NCBI RefSeq assembly: GCF_017254865.1
Contig: NZ_JAFKCV010000004.1
Coordinates: 248,001-312,000, forward strand
Source of the DNA: Bowmanella dokdonensis
GTDB lineage: Bacteria > Pseudomonadota > Gammaproteobacteria > Enterobacterales > Alteromonadaceae
Reading direction: 5' to 3'
DNA: 64,000 bases
Positions within the stretch are counted from its first letter, which is position 1. Every line of letters begins with the position of its first letter. Positions 18,442 through 26,908 of this stretch are shown piece by piece. The position numbers and the translations under genes were made by a program. Under the pieces are notes generated by a model that did no database searches, was not told the DNA's origin, and saw nothing but the letters and a program-made list of their open reading frames with translations.

Positions 18442-18787
18442 CTTTATTCTTGTTTTTGTTGTTAGGCCTTTAAGAACACGCAAAACCTGAGTGGACTGTG
18501 CCAGGGGTAATTTCTTTTTCGGTCTGCCTGCCACCGAGGTCCACATCGGATCAAGTAGCGATATGAGTTGTTGCACAGGCTGGATCATCTGCGAGCTATG
18601 GCTTTGAGACCTCCTATCTGGGTGGACAGGGTGGGGTGGTCGTCCCATGGCTGCCCTTCAAAATATTCCCGTGGTTCCTGTCACATTGGGTCAGCACAAC
18701 CCGTTATTGGCTTTGTAACATCAGCGGCAATCACAGGTCTTGTTCCTGTATGACCGCACCCGAGTTAATTCAATTGAGAGTGCTTCC

Positions 18788-19966
18788 ATGCCCAAGACTG
18801 AAAATCTTAATTATCGTATCAATGCTATCGACCAGGTGCGGGGTATTGTCATTCTGCTCATGGCGCTGGATCATGTGCGGTTCTTTCTGACCGATGTGCG
18901 CTTCGATCCCATGGATATCGAGCAAACCAATGGCTGGTTGTTTTTCAGCCGGGTCATTACCCATCTGTGCGCGCCGCTGTTCGTGCTGCTGGCCGGCATG
19001 AGTGCCGGATTGATGCTGACCCGTCGCTCTGCAGAAGAGGTGCAGACCTACCTGTTCAAGCGGGGAATCTGGCTGGTTGTGCTGGACTTCGTATTGATTT
19101 CCACCCTGTGGAATGCCGGCGCTACTTCCCTGCCCGAGTTCGGCAGCGGCATTCCCCTGTACTTCCAGGTACTGGGTGCCATTGGCGTGGCCATGATAGT
19201 GCTGGCCTTGGCCCTGCGTTTGCCCAGATCTGTGCTGTGGGTAGCGGCTTTGTCGATAATCGGCCTGCACAATCTTCTCGACCCTATCTGGCCGGTGTCC
19301 AGCGGTGATAACGATCCGGTTTGGTACGCGCTGCACGGCTACGCCTCAGTGCCGGTGGGGATTTTCAGCATTGTCTTCTACTATCCAGTGTTGCCTTGGA
19401 TTGGGGTGATGTTGCTGGGCTTTGTCATGTCACCCATGTACGCCGGACCAATGGCTAACCGCGAGCGTTATCTGCTGCTGGCCTCAGGTGCCGGGCTGGG
19501 CCTGTTCCTGCTGCTGCGCTGGTTCGGTCTTTACGGTGACAGACACAGCCAGTCACTCAGCCTGGCCAGTCCGGACTGGATGATGCGGTTACTGTCGGTG
19601 GAAAAATATCCACCCTCCCTGCATTACCTGCTGCTGACCCTGTCAATCGGCTTTCTATTGCTGGTCCTGGCATCGCAAAGCAATGGCCCTTTGCAACGCC
19701 TGCTGATGATGTTTGGCCGGGCGTCGCTGTTTTTCTACCTTTGTCATTGGGTGGTACTGCGCCTGAGCGTGACCCTGCTGGCCTGGCTGCAACTGGAAGA
19801 CCCCCTGCCCAGCATGACCTTTCCGTTTTTCCTCCCCCAGGGGTTGGGAGTGAGCCTGCCGCTGGTCTATCTGTGTACAGCACTGTTGATCCTCGGTATG
19901 TGGCCCGCCTGTCGTTGGTTTGAGCAGAAACGGGCGGCCAGGAAGAGCTGGACCCGCTGGTTCTGA
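18788..19966 (+). CDS. DUF1624 multi-span membrane protein (heparan N-acetyltransferase-like)
   Basis: A 392-residue inner-membrane protein with about ten spans. The opening RINAIDQVRGIVILLMALDHVRFF, with a conserved Asp-His, is typical of DUF1624 / heparan-alpha-glucosaminide N-acetyltransferase-like transmembrane acyltransferases. GRASLFFYLCHWVVLR near the end is also typical. The ATG at 18788 is preferred over the upstream TTG because it starts just before the conserved core. Probably transfers an acyl group to a glycan or lipid; the substrate is unknown. Confidence 0.8.
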   Translation: MPKTENLNYRINAIDQVRGIVILLMALDHVRFFLTDVRFDPMDIEQTNGWLFFSRVITHLCAPLFVLLAGMSAGLMLTRRSAEEVQTYLFKRGIWLVVLDFVLISTLWNAGATSLPEFGSGIPLYFQVLGAIGVAMIVLALALRLPRSVLWVAALSIIGLHNLLDPIWPVSSGDNDPVWYALHGYASVPVGIFSIVFYYPVLPWIGVMLLGFVMSPMYAGPMANRERYLLLASGAGLGLFLLLRWFGLYGDRHSQSLSLASPDWMMRLLSVEKYPPSLHYLLLTLSIGFLLLVLASQSNGPLQRLLMMFGRASLFFYLCHWVVLRLSVTLLAWLQLEDPLPSMTFPFFLPQGLGVSLPLVYLCTALLILGMWPACRWFEQKRAARKSWTRWF

Positions 19967-20162
19967 CCAGCGGACCTGCAACTGTATTATCAGGGGCCTG
20001 CCGCCAAGGCATCCTGTGTCTATTTGTAAAGGGGTGAGGCGTCTGGGTTGTTCGTGCACAGATTCTGGTTGGCCTGAACATCGAAGGAAGGTCGATCTCA
20101 TCTTGTTTTGCCGCAGAGATCCTCAGCACCAAATTACCCACAACCAAAGCAGGAGAAAAAGT

Positions 20163-20471
20163 ATGGCAGGCTACACTTGTATTTGGGAGTTTGAGATTAA
20201 GCCTGGCAGTGAAGCCGAATTCCTTCGCCATTACAATAACGGTGGCAGTTGGGTGGCGCTGTTCCTACAGGCGCAGGGGTTCCGGGAAACCCTCTTGTTG
20301 CAGGACCGGCAGTCGCCTCTGCGGTATCTGACGATTGATCGGTGGGACAGTGTGGAGGCTTATGGCGCATTTCGTAGACAGTTCGCGGCGCTGTATGCTG
20401 ATCTGGATGCTTTGTGCGAAAACCTGACGTTGACGGAGAACTGTATCGGTGAGTTTGGCGATAGTCTCTGA
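20163..20471 (+). CDS. Antibiotic-biosynthesis-monooxygenase-like (ABM) domain protein
   Basis: A 102-residue ferredoxin-like alpha+beta protein: YTCIWEFEIKPGSEAEFLRHY, a QGFRETLLLQD hairpin, YLTIDRWDSVEAYGAFR, characteristic of the dimeric ABM fold. The ATG at 20163 has the Shine-Dalgarno AGGAG (20151-20156 region). Members are small monooxygenases or structural relatives; the catalytic role is not evident. Followed by a GFA-type gene. Confidence 0.75.
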   Translation: MAGYTCIWEFEIKPGSEAEFLRHYNNGGSWVALFLQAQGFRETLLLQDRQSPLRYLTIDRWDSVEAYGAFRRQFAALYADLDALCENLTLTENCIGEFGDSL

Positions 20472-20563
20472 ATCAGTAAACAGGTTTCTCGTTCCGCTAC
20501 TGCACCCAGGCAAATACTGACCGATTTATGTTCAAAAATTGCCAAGAGTGGGGAGTCAAAATC

Positions 20564-20968
20564 ATGATGTCACTCACCGGCGGCTGCCACTGTGGCAGGT
20601 TGCGTTATGTGGTAACAGGAGAACTGGTGGAGGCCGGTTATTGCCATTGCAATATCTGCCGCCGGACAACCGGCGCCCCGGTGCTGGCCTTTGCCTCCTT
20701 TGCTGTGGAAGGATTCAGCTATAGCCAGGGACAACCTGCTGTGTATCTTTCCTCATCACGGGGACAGCGCGAATACTGCGCCAGTTGTGGTACGCAAATC
20801 TGCCACCGGGCCTTGGCACCTGTCACCATAGACATCAACACCGGCACACTGGACAAGCCTGAGATGGCGCCGCCACAATTTCATATTCATGTGCAGGAGG
20901 CCCTTTCCTGGCTGCTAACAGACGACGGACTGCCACGTTATCAGCAGGGGCGCATGTCCGGTGGGTAA
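20564..20968 (+). CDS. GFA/CENP-V family zinc protein
   Basis: A 134-residue protein of the GFA family (Mss4-like zinc fold), named after glutathione-dependent formaldehyde-activating enzyme. Zinc-binding Cys sets are all present: GGCHCG, YCHCNICRRTTG, and CASCGTQIC. Start at the ATG 20564 (GGGAG 9 nt upstream). Most members are of unknown function; a thiol-adduct or zinc role is possible. Confidence 0.85.
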   Translation: MMSLTGGCHCGRLRYVVTGELVEAGYCHCNICRRTTGAPVLAFASFAVEGFSYSQGQPAVYLSSSRGQREYCASCGTQICHRALAPVTIDINTGTLDKPEMAPPQFHIHVQEALSWLLTDDGLPRYQQGRMSGG

Positions 20969-21363
20969 GGCAAGTCTGCTCACAGACCCACTGCCATCAT
21001 TTTTCCCACAAAAAGCCGCACAATGCCATTGACTCGTCTATTGGCTGTGGAGTGAAGGCCGCCCGTGGAGTAAGCGGAAAGCCTGATGCTGACCATTGCT
21101 AACCTGGTGCGAGTCTGCCGGATATCGCGTGTGAGGTTGTTGTATGACGAGATAGAAGACCTGTTGCAACCGTCGCTGCTGGAGCATCAGGTTGAGCGAT
21201 CAGGCGGGTGTCAGGTACGAACGACCTAGCCAGTTTGAGCAGGTGGAACCAGGGGCTCATCAGGAGTTTCTGGAACCCTTAGTATCTCGCCGGAGGAAAT
21301 CGCTGGTATCCGGGCCCGTTGCCAGCCCTCAGGGGGAAAAGATGCCGCATCTCAGCTTAATGG
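20969..21363. other. Gene-free stretch, possibly decayed coding sequence
   Basis: Base composition is coding-like and short open stretches occur (for example 21192-21363 plus strand), but none has a start with ribosome site, a domain, or a neighbour's reading frame. It could be a remnant of a lost gene. I could not identify its origin. Confidence 0.3.
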
Positions 21364-21384
21364 GCAGAGCCTAAAAGGCTCTGC
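21364..21384. terminator. Stem-loop after lipoprotein gene
   Basis: GCAGAGCC and GGCTCTGC pair perfectly around TAAAA, immediately after the stop of the leftward lipoprotein gene. No strong T tract follows, so termination is likely but not certain. Confidence 0.5.
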
Positions 21385-21386
21385 AT

Positions 21387-21665
21387 TTAGTCCTGAGCTT
21401 GGCTCGTGGGGGTACAGACCCTGGCGCCAAAGCGTGAGCCGGTTACTTTAACCCGTTCGCAGGTTTGACCTTCCTCTGATGCTTTGGGTGCATGGCGAGC
21501 GATACAGGCCTGACGCTCATCTCCTTCAGGTGTATCAGCGCACTGATTCAGTACCTTGTTGCGTTCCGTTTCTGATAAATGTTCAAGATTGGCATGTTGA
21601 CTGGTGCTGGCGCAGCCCCCAAGCAATGCAATAGCGGCCGCAATCGTCAGTGTGCGCAGAGTCAT
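21387..21665 (-). CDS. Small lipoprotein, paralogue 3 (TGxRFGxRVC family)
   Basis: A 92-residue predicted lipoprotein: signal MTLRTLTIAAAIALLGGC with the lipobox LGGC. The mature part shares a layout with two genes at 31906 and 32393: a LSETERNKVLNQC block, a DERQACIARHA block, then CERVKVTGSRFGARVC. Start at 21665 with AAGGA upstream; the ATG at 21680 is out-competed. Function unknown; the four spaced Cys (besides the lipid Cys) may form disulfides. Confidence 0.75.
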   Translation of the reverse strand: MTLRTLTIAAAIALLGGCASTSQHANLEHLSETERNKVLNQCADTPEGDERQACIARHAPKASEEGQTCERVKVTGSRFGARVCTPTSQAQD

Positions 21666-21994
21666 GGTTTTTCCTTCCATTAGGATTCAATCAGGCCACA
21701 GACTGACGCCCACAGGCGCAACAAACATATGGCAGGTTACTGTCCATTGCCATAAGCAAAGGACAAAAGGGCGCCTAAGGTAACAGAGACAGAGTTGAAC
21801 ATATACAGGGAAAACCGGTTTAATTGTGACGAAATGTAGCCAACATCATCGATACTTACTTTTGAATCAAGTCGAGCAGCGCCTGCCAGCCTCGTCCTGC
21901 AGTTCAGGCTCTCCCTTAGTAGATAGGGGCAGATGTCGGATTATTTGCACAAGTGAAGCCTGGCTTGGGGCCAGGCTCGGGTAATTATCGTTTA
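21666..21994. other. Intergenic region between lipoprotein and hydrolase genes
   Basis: About 330 nt without coding sequence. It must hold the lipoprotein promoter. AGCCTGG/CCAGGCT (21957-21977) is a 7-bp hairpin just after the stop of the leftward hydrolase gene and may terminate it. Confidence 0.4.
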
Positions 21995-23575
21995 TCAATC
22001 CAGATCTGGTGGTAACTGGTAGCTGGCTTCTATCCCCATCTCCAGGTAGAGCTGGTTGATAGCACGCTCAATGGCGCGTCGGGCCTCGGCGGCGCGGGCC
22101 TGGTCAGTGCTGGAGAACTTACTCAGATTGCGATACACCGCATCGTAGTCAAAGCCATGCTTGGCCGGATCGAAGACTACCTCGTCAATCATGCTTTCTT
22201 TACCCGCCAGCGGCGCCGCCATGGAAACCTGGCTTGCCTGGGCGATACGTTCATCACACCAGCTTGTATAGAGCGAGTCCTGGCTGGCGAAACTGAACAG
22301 GCTCTTCAGGGCCACCTGGTAGCCGATAGCATTATTACCCATGCCGTCCACCTGGCCGGGTGCCAGCGACTCGTCCTTTTCCATGTAGCCATCCAGCCGA
22401 CAGCCAGGATACAGGCTGTGTACCAGTTTCACATCCTGATAGAAGTCGCCTCCAAGCAGACTGTTGAGCTGAGCAGGGAACTGAGCGGGATCAAACAGGC
22501 CGTTTTCATTGGGCAATGGTTGGGTGTCGGGCAAAGAGGCTGGGGACGGCAGGATCTGGGTGCCAGCGGCATATAGTTGCAGGGCTTGACCCGCGTCCAG
22601 TCTGGCGCGGACATCGGAGGCATGCAGTTGCGACAGCATCTGTTCGAAGGCCTCGGTAAGCTGCGGATCGGCCATCACATCCGCCAGGGTCAGAGTCGGT
22701 TCCGGCTCTGGCTCTGGGATGGGCTCGACGATCACCGGTTCAAGGTTTCTGGCCCAGAAGTCACGTATATGCTCTGGCCAGATATGGTAGTCGGCAGCCA
22801 GGGCCACCATGGCCGAGCCGCCGTTGGAGCGCCCTTCTATAACCAGGTTGTCCAATGACACGTCAGGGAACTGCTCCCTGACGGCTTTGTACAGGTACAT
22901 ATTGTCGAAGGCGCTGATATCCGGGGCGGCGTGCATGGGCCTGTCATCGCCGTCAATGTCCGAGACGCCATAGCCCTCAAAGTTGTAGGGTGGCAGGGTG
23001 TCGCGGCTCACACTGTCTTCATCGGTACGGTTCAGCCAGTAAAGGGCGTTGTCAAAATGGGCAGGGGAAGTGGAAATGTTGTAACGGCCCACCATAAACA
23101 CATTGACCGGCGAGTCGAACTGGCTGAAGGCATCCTGCCAGTACCAGGCGGCAAACCTGCTGCTGCCGACAATCTTCTTCAGCATAAAACTTTCCAGCTT
23201 GCTGCCTACCGGAACGTGCTGATCACGGAAATCGGCCAGATACAGGCGCTCGCCATTGTCGCCGATCTCACAGAGTCCGGCATAAGGGGTGCCGTCGAAA
23301 TCCCCCTCGGCGTTGACATGATCCGGTCCACAGGGACCAAAACTGCTGTCAATTTCATCGTACCATTCGCCGCCTGAGCCGTGATTGATAAAGATAGTGA
23401 CAGGCTCACCCGTACCATCCGGGTTGAATACCCAACGATAAGCCTGTTTGTAGTATCCGTCACCTGTGTAGATGGCGAAGCGTTGCATGGCGTCGGGCTT
23501 AAAGTCGGAATCCACACTGGCCTGGGCCATCAAGGGTAGGTTGGCCAAAATCAGGCCAAACAGAAGTTTTTTCAT
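21995..23575 (-). CDS. Secreted alpha/beta-hydrolase
   Basis: A 526-residue exported protein (signal MKKLLFGLILANLPLMAQA). It has hydrolase features: INHGSGGEWYDE as the oxyanion-hole region, nucleophile elbow EGRSNGGSAM (G-x-S-x-G), and AKHGFDYDAV as a plausible catalytic His. A Pro/Glu linker (VEPIPEPEPEP, about residue 275-290) splits the domain, marking an inserted helical segment. Likely a periplasmic esterase or peptidase-like enzyme; substrate unknown. The next gene upstream, a DUF5694 protein, reads the same way with a 119-nt gap. Confidence 0.7.
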   Translation of the reverse strand: MKKLLFGLILANLPLMAQASVDSDFKPDAMQRFAIYTGDGYYKQAYRWVFNPDGTGEPVTIFINHGSGGEWYDEIDSSFGPCGPDHVNAEGDFDGTPYAGLCEIGDNGERLYLADFRDQHVPVGSKLESFMLKKIVGSSRFAAWYWQDAFSQFDSPVNVFMVGRYNISTSPAHFDNALYWLNRTDEDSVSRDTLPPYNFEGYGVSDIDGDDRPMHAAPDISAFDNMYLYKAVREQFPDVSLDNLVIEGRSNGGSAMVALAADYHIWPEHIRDFWARNLEPVIVEPIPEPEPEPTLTLADVMADPQLTEAFEQMLSQLHASDVRARLDAGQALQLYAAGTQILPSPASLPDTQPLPNENGLFDPAQFPAQLNSLLGGDFYQDVKLVHSLYPGCRLDGYMEKDESLAPGQVDGMGNNAIGYQVALKSLFSFASQDSLYTSWCDERIAQASQVSMAAPLAGKESMIDEVVFDPAKHGFDYDAVYRNLSKFSSTDQARAAEARRAIERAINQLYLEMGIEASYQLPPDLD

Positions 23576-23694
23576 CGGGTTGCTGCTCCGTTAAACATGT
23601 GCGGGCCAAAAGCTTGCCCGCATCAGGTATATATACGGATTAACAGATTAAATTGTGCCGGTAACGCAGACAGTATCTGGTATTGGCGTGCCAA

Positions 23695-24492
23695 TTACAG
23701 GTACTCCTGTATGCTCACCTCACGCCTTTGATCATCCAACGCCAGCAAATCACGAAGAATGGCAATATGTCCCTGACCTCCCAGGGCAAACACCCGGCTG
23801 CCGGGTATAGCATGACGCTGGATATTGGCGTACATACGAAAGTTACGGTGCCACCAGCTAGCAGCCGCGTCTGCGCCCTCAAAATTTTCGCCGGCGCCCA
23901 GATGATTGGTGCTCAGATACAGTGCCTTGTTCAGGCGATCCCGCTCTGCATTGTTGTGGATCTGTAGCAGGGCCTGCAGCGTCATGCTGGCATGCTCCCT
24001 GGCCAGAAGGCTGGTGATCTCGGCGATTTTTTGCTGAAAGATGACCTGCTCTTTTGGGTAGTGGGCTGCCATCAGCTCAAACAGGGGCTTAGCCGCCCAC
24101 TGTATCTGCCTTTCGTCGAATCCTTCTACCCGCTTGAGATTGGCGGCCATGGCGATACGAAAGCCCAGCTGATAGATCTCATTGGCCGGCAGGGTGAAGT
24201 GGCCGGCCAGATACGCCTGGTATTGTGCATTGATGCGCTCATCGTCCTGTGGCGCATATTCAAGCAACACGGGAGTGGGCTGAAAATCGGCGATTCTTGC
24301 TGCCAGTGCTTGCAGGTATTGCTGACTGGCGCTGCTCATCACATCGATTTGGTCTGTCTTGACCATATCGGCGCCAGGGTTGGCAAAATGAAAGCTGCCC
24401 ATGAACAGCACCTGGGCTTTATCGGTATTGGCCTGGACCATGCCGGTATGTATGAAAAACAGAAGAATCAGTAGTCGGGGGATAAGGGTCAT
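23695..24492 (-). CDS. DUF5694 secreted protein (TraB/ChaN-like)
   Basis: A 265-residue exported protein; signal MTLIPRLLILLFFIHTGMVQA. Motifs VLFMGSFHFANPGADM at the start and ALGGQGHIAILRDLL at the end are typical of DUF5694, part of the TIKI/TraB/ChaN-like fold, whose members bind metal or haem or act as peptidases. Start is the ATG at 24492 (a TTG lies at 24498). It may be cotranscribed with the downstream hydrolase. Function unknown. Confidence 0.7.
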   Translation of the reverse strand: MTLIPRLLILLFFIHTGMVQANTDKAQVLFMGSFHFANPGADMVKTDQIDVMSSASQQYLQALAARIADFQPTPVLLEYAPQDDERINAQYQAYLAGHFTLPANEIYQLGFRIAMAANLKRVEGFDERQIQWAAKPLFELMAAHYPKEQVIFQQKIAEITSLLAREHASMTLQALLQIHNNAERDRLNKALYLSTNHLGAGENFEGADAAASWWHRNFRMYANIQRHAIPGSRVFALGGQGHIAILRDLLALDDQRREVSIQEYL

Positions 24493-24770
24493 TGGCAATA
24501 GTCCTGCAGATTAAAGTCAAGGCAAACTCTTTAAATCCTGTATACGTAAAGCCAGCAAATAAACGGCCAGAATCACGCAGCTTCGTTCAGCGAAAAAATG
24601 AGCTGGGTAAGGTGCCTGTTTACTTCGCTGGGGCGTTGTGCCAGCTGGGCACATTGCCCTTGGCTCCCCAGGCGCAGGTAGTAAGGATGGCCAGGTTTCC
24701 TGCAAAATCCAGCAGCATAAGCTCTATTTCCCTTAGGCTTAGCGATAGCAGCCTGGTGGGCGGTGGAGAG

Positions 24771-24798
24771 TTGGCACAACTGAGGCTCCCTTTGCGTA
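24771..24798 (+). promoter_or_regulatory. Predicted ECF-type promoter E (TTGGCAC-N17-CGTA)
   Basis: TTGGCAC at 24771-24777, 17-nt spacer, CGTA at 24795-24798; 96 nt before the homocysteine methyltransferase start, in an otherwise gene-free 400-nt gap (24493-24893). Same spacing as the sites at 14696, 31790 and 63444. Confidence 0.5.
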
Positions 24799-24893
24799 TA
24801 GCTAGTGACGAAACAGACAGACGGGGTAGTGACCTGATGGCAGAGACACCGTCCCCTGTTAGCCACTGAAATCTCAATTATACGGAGCGTGCC

Positions 24894-25829
24894 ATGCCGG
24901 CGAATCAATCAGTCTTTGCAAACAATCTGATGTATCTGACAGATGGTGGACTGGAAACCACCCTGATCTTTCACGAGCAGTGTGAACTTCCCTGCTTTGC
25001 GTCCTTTATCTTGCTGGAAACCCCCCAGGGGCGCGAACAGCTTTACAAGTATTACCGGGAATATCTGGAACTCTACCAGGGCAGAGAATGCGGTTTTGTG
25101 CTGGAAACACCCACCTGGCGTGCCAACCGGGATTGGGCCAGAAAGCTTGGTTACGACGAAGAGCAGACAGACAGGTTCAATATTGAAGCGGTGGGTATTT
25201 TCCGGGAACTGGCCAAGGAGTACGAAAAACCGGGCTTTCCCATTCTGATCAGCGGCAATATCGGACCCAGGGGCGATGGTTATGTATCTGGAAAGATCAT
25301 GTCGGTCCGGGAGGCGGAAGAATATCATAGTGACCAGATCAAGGCTTTCAAGAGGGCTGGGGCCGATCTGGTCACCGCCGTGACTATCAATTATCCTCAG
25401 GAAGCGATCGGGATCATCAACGCCGCCGTCAAACAGGATATTCCGGTGGTGATCGCCTTCACCGTGGAAACAGACGGGCGCTTGCCATCCGGCATGTCCC
25501 TGCAGGAAGCCATTGAAGAAACCGACAAGGTGACCCATGGCGCCTGCCTGCACTTTATGGTTAATTGCGCCCATCCCAGTCACTATCTGCAACCGGTTAT
25601 CCGCGGTGGCGCCTGGCTGGATCGTATTGGCGGGGTCCGATCCAACGCTTCGGTGCTCAGTCACGCAGAACTGGATGAAGCCGAAGTGTTAGATGAAGGA
25701 AATCCACAGGAATTTGCTCTCCTGCATCAGGTTTTTGCCCAGCGTCTGCCCAATCTTAAGGTGTTCGGCGGTTGTTGTGGTACTGACTGCCGGCATGTGC
25801 AGGCCCTTGCCGAGACTTTTTTATATTAA
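24894..25829 (+). CDS. Homocysteine S-methyltransferase family protein
   Basis: A 311-residue TIM barrel of the betaine/S-methylmethionine-homocysteine methyltransferase family (MmuM-like). LTDGGLETTLIF opens the barrel; zinc ligands are in MVNCAHPSHY and GGCCGTDCRH. It should methylate homocysteine to methionine from S-methylmethionine or another donor, or demethylate a related thioether. Length fits MmuM. The following hydrolase gene begins 9 nt after its stop, so they form an operon, probably driven by the element at 24771. Confidence 0.9.
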   Translation: MPANQSVFANNLMYLTDGGLETTLIFHEQCELPCFASFILLETPQGREQLYKYYREYLELYQGRECGFVLETPTWRANRDWARKLGYDEEQTDRFNIEAVGIFRELAKEYEKPGFPILISGNIGPRGDGYVSGKIMSVREAEEYHSDQIKAFKRAGADLVTAVTINYPQEAIGIINAAVKQDIPVVIAFTVETDGRLPSGMSLQEAIEETDKVTHGACLHFMVNCAHPSHYLQPVIRGGAWLDRIGGVRSNASVLSHAELDEAEVLDEGNPQEFALLHQVFAQRLPNLKVFGGCCGTDCRHVQALAETFLY

Positions 25830-25838
25830 GCTCAAGCG

Positions 25839-26738
25839 ATGGTGGAAATGATGATTGAACCCAGACAGGTGCAACTGAAGTGCGAAGACGGGGTGGTAGT
25901 GCAAGGCACTCTGTTTAGCCCGGCGCAAGCGGCCAAAGCCTCAGTGCTATTGCTGCCCGGGGTAGGGATTAGTCAGCCGCTCTACCGTCCCTTCGCCCGA
26001 TATCTGGCACACCGGGGCTATCAGGTTCTCACTCTGGATTACCGGGGTATCGGTCAGTCCTTTCTGGCAGATCTCAAACCCAGTCAGGCAAGTCTGAGCG
26101 CCTGGGCGAAAATGGATGCAGTGGCGGGCTTCCATTACCTGCAGAGTCTGGACGGCCAGGCCCCCTTGATATTTGCTCATTCATTTGGCGGCCAGGCCCT
26201 GTGTGTCGCTGATGCCCTTGGCAGCGCGCGGGGAGTCGTCATGGTGGCCAGCCAGTCCGGTTACTGGCGGCATTGGCAGGGCCTGGGACGATTAAAACTC
26301 TGGTTCTTCTGGCATCTGTATTTGCCCTTTATCAGTCGGCTGGGAAGCTATACGCCGTCCACCCTTTTGTTTAAGGGACGCTTACCCGCCGGAGTCGCCA
26401 GCGAATGGGCGAAATGGGGGCGGCACCCACACTACCTGAAGGGTTACCAGCACTCGGTGACTGACCAATTGCTTAATACGGAAGTTCCGATTATCGCCTA
26501 TGCGTTCAGCGACGATGACTTTGCTCCACCAGATGCCGCCAAAGCACTCTGGCAGTGGTTTCCACAGCGCTGCCTGCAAAGCCACGTTCTGACACCTGAT
26601 GAGCTTTCTGTGCCCAGGATTGGTCATTTCTCTGCCTTTAACCCATCCTTCGAGAATAGCCTGTGGCGACGCTGGACTGACGACTTCGACAGCCTCCTCA
26701 GCCAGGGCTTATCAACAGCCTGCTCGCAAAGGACTTAA
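25839..26738 (+). CDS. Alpha/beta-fold hydrolase
   Basis: A 299-residue cytoplasmic hydrolase: LLLPGVGISQPLYRPFARYL, LDYRGIGQS, nucleophile elbow FAHSFGGQAL, acid in FSDDDFAPPD, and His in IGHFSAF. No signal peptide. Resembles YheT/COG4757-type hydrolases. Substrate unknown. Second gene of the methyltransferase operon; about 170 nt upstream of kinase 2. Confidence 0.8.
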   Translation: MVEMMIEPRQVQLKCEDGVVVQGTLFSPAQAAKASVLLLPGVGISQPLYRPFARYLAHRGYQVLTLDYRGIGQSFLADLKPSQASLSAWAKMDAVAGFHYLQSLDGQAPLIFAHSFGGQALCVADALGSARGVVMVASQSGYWRHWQGLGRLKLWFFWHLYLPFISRLGSYTPSTLLFKGRLPAGVASEWAKWGRHPHYLKGYQHSVTDQLLNTEVPIIAYAFSDDDFAPPDAAKALWQWFPQRCLQSHVLTPDELSVPRIGHFSAFNPSFENSLWRRWTDDFDSLLSQGLSTACSQRT

Positions 26739-26803
26739 AACACCCCTATCACAATGAATTGGTTTTTCTAAAAATTATCTTAGATCAAATAGCTATGTGG
26801 CAA

Positions 26804-26810
26804 TTGGCAC
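26804..26810 (+). promoter_or_regulatory. TTGGCAC half-site before kinase 2 (site B)
   Basis: TTGGCAC followed by a T-rich spacer like the other sites, but at the 17-nt position the sequence is GACG rather than CGTT/CGTA. Kept as a possible weaker promoter because it lies 98 nt before the kinase 2 start. Confidence 0.3.
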
Positions 26811-26908
26811 ATTTTTCGATTTGGATTGACGACGGACACAACCAGTACAAATAAGTGTCTTCCTGTCTGCAAGGGAGTAATACTGAGCTAAGACACCAGG
26901 AGAGAACC

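Noticed and set aside
23667-23694. Minus-strand TTGGCAC before the secreted hydrolase gene
   Set aside because: The nearest CGTT is 21 nt away, not 17; not counted.
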